Below, one piece after another: positions 14,881 to 17,366 of a stretch of 17,366 bases of DNA; positions within the stretch are counted from its first letter, which is position 1, and each line of letters starts with the position of its first letter. The notes beneath the pieces were generated by a model. The model was not told the DNA's origin. It did not search any database and was given only the letters and a program-made list of their open reading frames with translations. The DNA is from DASZTU01 sp035547675 (GTDB lineage Bacteria > Pseudomonadota > Alphaproteobacteria > Rhizobiales > Devosiaceae): positions 1-17,366 of the forward strand of contig DASZUI010000255.1 of the NCBI GenBank assembly GCA_035547675.1, read 5' to 3'. A program made the translations under genes and the position numbers.

Positions 14881-16331
14881 CGGCGCATCAGGCCGCCCAG
14901 CACGCCGCGCACCAGTTCGCGGCCGATGGCGTTCATCACCTGCCGTCCGGCCGAACTCGCCATGGCGCGGGTGAAGGATTTGATCGCCGCCTCCTGGAAC
15001 GACTCGCGATTGGAAGCCCGTGACTTGGCCGGCTGTTCCGCCGGTGCGGCCGCCGCCCTCCGTGTCAGAACCTCATAGGCCGATTCGCGATCCACAGCGT
15101 TGTCATAAAGGCCGCCGACCGGCGAAGTAGCCATAATGGCAGCCCGCTCCGCCGGCGTTATCGGCCCCATGCGCGAGGATGGCGGCCGCATGATTGTGCG
15201 GCCCACAATCGAGGGCACGCCCTTGTCCTCCAGGGTCGAGACCAGCGCTTCGCCGGTCGCGAGCTGGGAGATCGCCTCGGCGGTCGAGAAGGCCGGATTG
15301 GGCCGGAAGCTTTCGGCGGCGACGCGGACGGCCTGCTGCTCCCTGGGCGTATAGGCGCGGAGCGCGTGCTGGATGCGGTTGCCGAGCTGAGCCAGCACGC
15401 CTTCGGGAATATCCGCCGGGTTCTGGGTGACGAAATAGATGCCCACGCCCTTGGACCGGATGAGCTTGACCACCTGCTCGACCTTGTCGACCAGCGCCTT
15501 GGGCGCGCCGTCGAACAGCAGGTGGGCTTCGTCGAAGAAGAAGACCAGCTTCGGCTTGGCCGGGTCGCCAACCTCCGGCAAGTCCTCGAACAGTTCGCTC
15601 ATCAGCCAGAGCAGGAAGGTGGCATAGAGCTGCGGCGCCTGCATGAGCTTGTCGGCGGCGAGCACAGAGACGTAGCCGCGCCCATCCGGGGCGGTCCGCA
15701 TCAGGTCGGCGATATCGAGCGCCTTCTCGCCGAAGAACCCGTCGCCTCCCTGCTGCTCCAGCACCAGCAAAGCGCGCTGCACGGCGCCGATGGTCGCGGT
15801 CGCGACATTGCCGTAATGCGTTGAGATTTCCTTGGAATTCCCTGAAATCGCGACGAGAAGCGCGCGCAGATCCTTGAGGTCCAGCAGCAGCAGGCCGTTG
15901 TCGTCGGCATATTTGAAGGCGATGTTGAGCGCGCCCGTCTGCACGTCGTTGAGGCCGAGAATGCGGCCCAGCAGCAGCGGGCCCATTTCGGTGACCGTGG
16001 TGCGGACCGGGTGGCCCTCCGTGCCGAACAAGTCCCAGAAGATGGTCGGAAAGGCGGAGAGGAAATAGTCGGTGAAGCCGATCCGGCGCGCCCGCTCGGC
16101 AAGGCTTTCGCTGGGCGTGCCGGGCATGGAGATGCCGGAGAGATCGCCCTTGACGTCGGCGCAGAACACCGGGACGCCGGCGCGCGAAAAGCCTTCGGCC
16201 ATGATCTGCAGCGTCACGGTCTTGCCGGTGCCGGTAGCGCCGGTCACGAGGCCGTGGCGGTTGCCATATTTGAGCGTCAGGTATTCGGGGCGCGTGCTGG
16301 TGCCGAGATAGATCTTGTCGTCAAGAAGCAT
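14877..16331 (-). CDS. HerA-like DUF853 ATPase (YjgR type)
   Basis: This 484-residue P-loop ATPase of the HerA/FtsK superfamily has Walker A GATGTGKT at residues 31-38. Walker B is LVFFFDEAHLLF, with Asp267-Glu268. A sensor-like stretch YFVTQNPADIP follows, and an arginine-rich region ALRAYTPREQQA lies downstream. These features and the N-terminus IYLGTSTRPEYLTL match DUF853 (PF05872; E. coli YjgR), annotated helicase HerA-like but of unproven function. The C-terminal 100 residues contain an Ala/Arg-rich linker and a Gly/Ala helix ending GGLMRR. There is no membrane segment. Length is usual for the family. It is first in a two-gene operon with the LOG-like gene and divergent from the Tat-exported repeat protein, sharing a 127-bp gap. 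Confidence 0.88.
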   Translation of the reverse strand: MLLDDKIYLGTSTRPEYLTLKYGNRHGLVTGATGTGKTVTLQIMAEGFSRAGVPVFCADVKGDLSGISMPGTPSESLAERARRIGFTDYFLSAFPTIFWDLFGTEGHPVRTTVTEMGPLLLGRILGLNDVQTGALNIAFKYADDNGLLLLDLKDLRALLVAISGNSKEISTHYGNVATATIGAVQRALLVLEQQGGDGFFGEKALDIADLMRTAPDGRGYVSVLAADKLMQAPQLYATFLLWLMSELFEDLPEVGDPAKPKLVFFFDEAHLLFDGAPKALVDKVEQVVKLIRSKGVGIYFVTQNPADIPEGVLAQLGNRIQHALRAYTPREQQAVRVAAESFRPNPAFSTAEAISQLATGEALVSTLEDKGVPSIVGRTIMRPPSSRMGPITPAERAAIMATSPVGGLYDNAVDRESAYEVLTRRAAAAPAEQPAKSRASNRESFQEAAIKSFTRAMASSAGRQVMNAIGRELVRGVLGGLMRR

Positions 16332-16458
16332 CGGGCCGTTCCGGTTGCATCGTCGACGGCTTATAGCCGCCGGGGAAAGGAACGCGCAACCTGCGGCGCC
16401 GCGGGCCCGGGGGACGGGCGTTCACGTAATCTTTCCGCCTCGGCGGCATGATCCGGCC

Positions 16459-17366
16459 ATGTCCAATTCCGGCAAACTTACCCGCCGCTCGACGCTGGTG
16501 CTGGCCGCCGCGGCCTCCGCCGCCCTGCCCGCGCGCGCCGCCGCGCCGGCACGCCAACAGGGCACGATCCGCGGCGACAGCGACGCGGACCAGAGCGAGG
16601 CCGTGCAGAAGGCGCTCGACGCCGCTCGCGCGAGCGGGGCGCCGCTCACGCTGCCGCCCGGCCGCATCAGGGTTGCCAATCTGGTTTTCCCGGCTTCCGT
16701 GAGGGTCGTCGGCGTGCCCGGAGCGACCGTCCTCGCCGCGGATAGCGGCCCGGTCGGCACGGCGCCGTCGGCGGATGGGCTGGTGCTGGACGGGGTCGGC
16801 TTCACGGGAGGGGACGGCGCGGCGCTGCTCACCGTCTCAGGCAGCGACGGCGTGCGGATCGTCAACTGCCGCTTCACAGGCGGGGCGACGGGACTGAAGC
16901 TCGAGGACGTGGGCGGCACCGTCGAGGATTGCGCCTTCGCCGGCTCGGGCATTGCGCTCTTTTCCAGCAACAGCCGGGGGCTGACGATCCGCGGCAACAG
17001 GCTGGCCGAATGTGGGAATGGCGGCATACTGGTCTGGCGCGATGCGCCGGGAGCGGACGGCTCGGTCGTCTCGGGCAACCGCATCGCCGGGGTGCGCGCC
17101 AGCGACGGGGGAAGCGGGCAGAACGGCAACGGCATCAATATCTACCGGGCGGACGATGTGGTCATCGCCGACAATGTCATCAGCGACTGCGATTTCTCGG
17201 CGATCCGGGTGAATACGGGCAAGAACACCTCCATCCGCGGCAATAACTGCAGCAATTGCCGCGAGGTCGCGATCTATTCGGAATTCGCCTTTTCCGGCTC
17301 GGCCATCATCGGCAATATCGTCGACGGCGCGTCGGGCGGCATCTCGATCACCAATTCCGACCAGGG
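16459..17366 (+). CDS. TIGR03808-type Tat-exported parallel beta-helix protein (partial, runs off right edge)
   Basis: The open frame of about 302 codons continues past the window. The N-terminus has a Tat-like signal, LTRRSTLVLAAAASAALPA, followed by an Ala-x-Ala cleavage region near residue 29. The mature part opens with a pectate-lyase-like segment (DQSEAVQKALDAARASGAP, LTLPPGRI). Repeated beta-helix rungs follow, of the form xxIxGNxIxxC (LTIRGNRLAECGNGGILVW, VVIADNVISDCDFSAIRV, TSIRGNNCSNCREVAIYSE). This agrees with TIGR03808, Tat-translocated repeat proteins of Rhizobiales with unknown substrate, probably carbohydrate-related. The folded export route fits a beta-helix with several cysteines. 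The ribosome binding site is weak. ATG 16448 is out of frame. Confidence 0.87.
   Translation, partial: MSNSGKLTRRSTLVLAAAASAALPARAAAPARQQGTIRGDSDADQSEAVQKALDAARASGAPLTLPPGRIRVANLVFPASVRVVGVPGATVLAADSGPVGTAPSADGLVLDGVGFTGGDGAALLTVSGSDGVRIVNCRFTGGATGLKLEDVGGTVEDCAFAGSGIALFSSNSRGLTIRGNRLAECGNGGILVWRDAPGADGSVVSGNRIAGVRASDGGSGQNGNGINIYRADDVVIADNVISDCDFSAIRVNTGKNTSIRGNNCSNCREVAIYSEFAFSGSAIIGNIVDGASGGISITNSDQ

Noticed and set aside
14011..15078. Plus-strand frame of 355 codons crossing the repeat pair and the LOG-like gene
   Set aside because: It overlaps two better supported genes and passes through an intergenic palindromic repeat.

Overview
The window is GC-rich, densely coded DNA from an alphaproteobacterial chromosome. 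A Hyphomicrobiales (Rhizobiales) member, perhaps near the Devosia group, fits best. This is inferred from the gene set: a MucR/Ros zinc-finger regulator, DUF1491, DUF5330 and DUF2336 proteins, DUF6456 next to a stand-alone DnaA-type DNA-binding domain, and a TIGR03808-type Tat-exported repeat protein. I saw no insertion sequence, prophage, CRISPR array, tRNA or rRNA. The region looks like core chromosome.

Layout. (1) 1-1008, minus: a small conserved protein overlaps the start of a lipoprotein gene that runs off the left edge. (2) 1095-3526, plus: a DUF2336 protein, then a terminator-like hairpin and an inverted pair of palindromic repeats, then a YfeH-type transporter. (3) 6983-3523, minus: a probable three-gene operon of a membrane PAS sensor histidine kinase, a membrane-anchored peptidoglycan-binding protein and DUF1491. 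Its last stop codon overlaps that of the convergent transporter. (4) 7263-8139, plus: a DUF5330 protein, a very strong terminator, then sufE. (5) 9335-8159, minus: the DnaA-domain protein and DUF6456, overlapping and each with a good ribosome binding site. (6) 9962-9537, minus: mucR with its own terminator, preceded by about 760 bp without a convincing gene. (7) 10724-13600, plus: oligopeptidase B, then iron superoxide dismutase with a terminator. (8) 13706-14203, plus: a degenerate receiver-domain protein. A second family of inverted palindromic repeats lies at 14228-14304 between convergent genes. (9) 16331-14329, minus: a HerA-like DUF853 ATPase coupled by ATGA to a SLOG/LOG-fold protein. 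(10) 16459 to the right edge, plus: a Tat-exported parallel beta-helix protein, cut by the window.

The genes do not form one pathway. Themes are cell-cycle/envelope signalling (histidine kinase operon, degenerate receiver, two CtrA-like boxes), DNA-binding regulation (MucR, DnaA-like domain), and Fe-S/oxidative stress functions (SufE, SodB). Nothing is clearly a new system. The least explained items are the HerA-SLOG pair with an altered LOG motif, the DnaA-domain/DUF6456 pair behind a palindromic promoter, the receiver protein whose ribosome binding site lies in a perfect dyad, and the structured region upstream of mucR.
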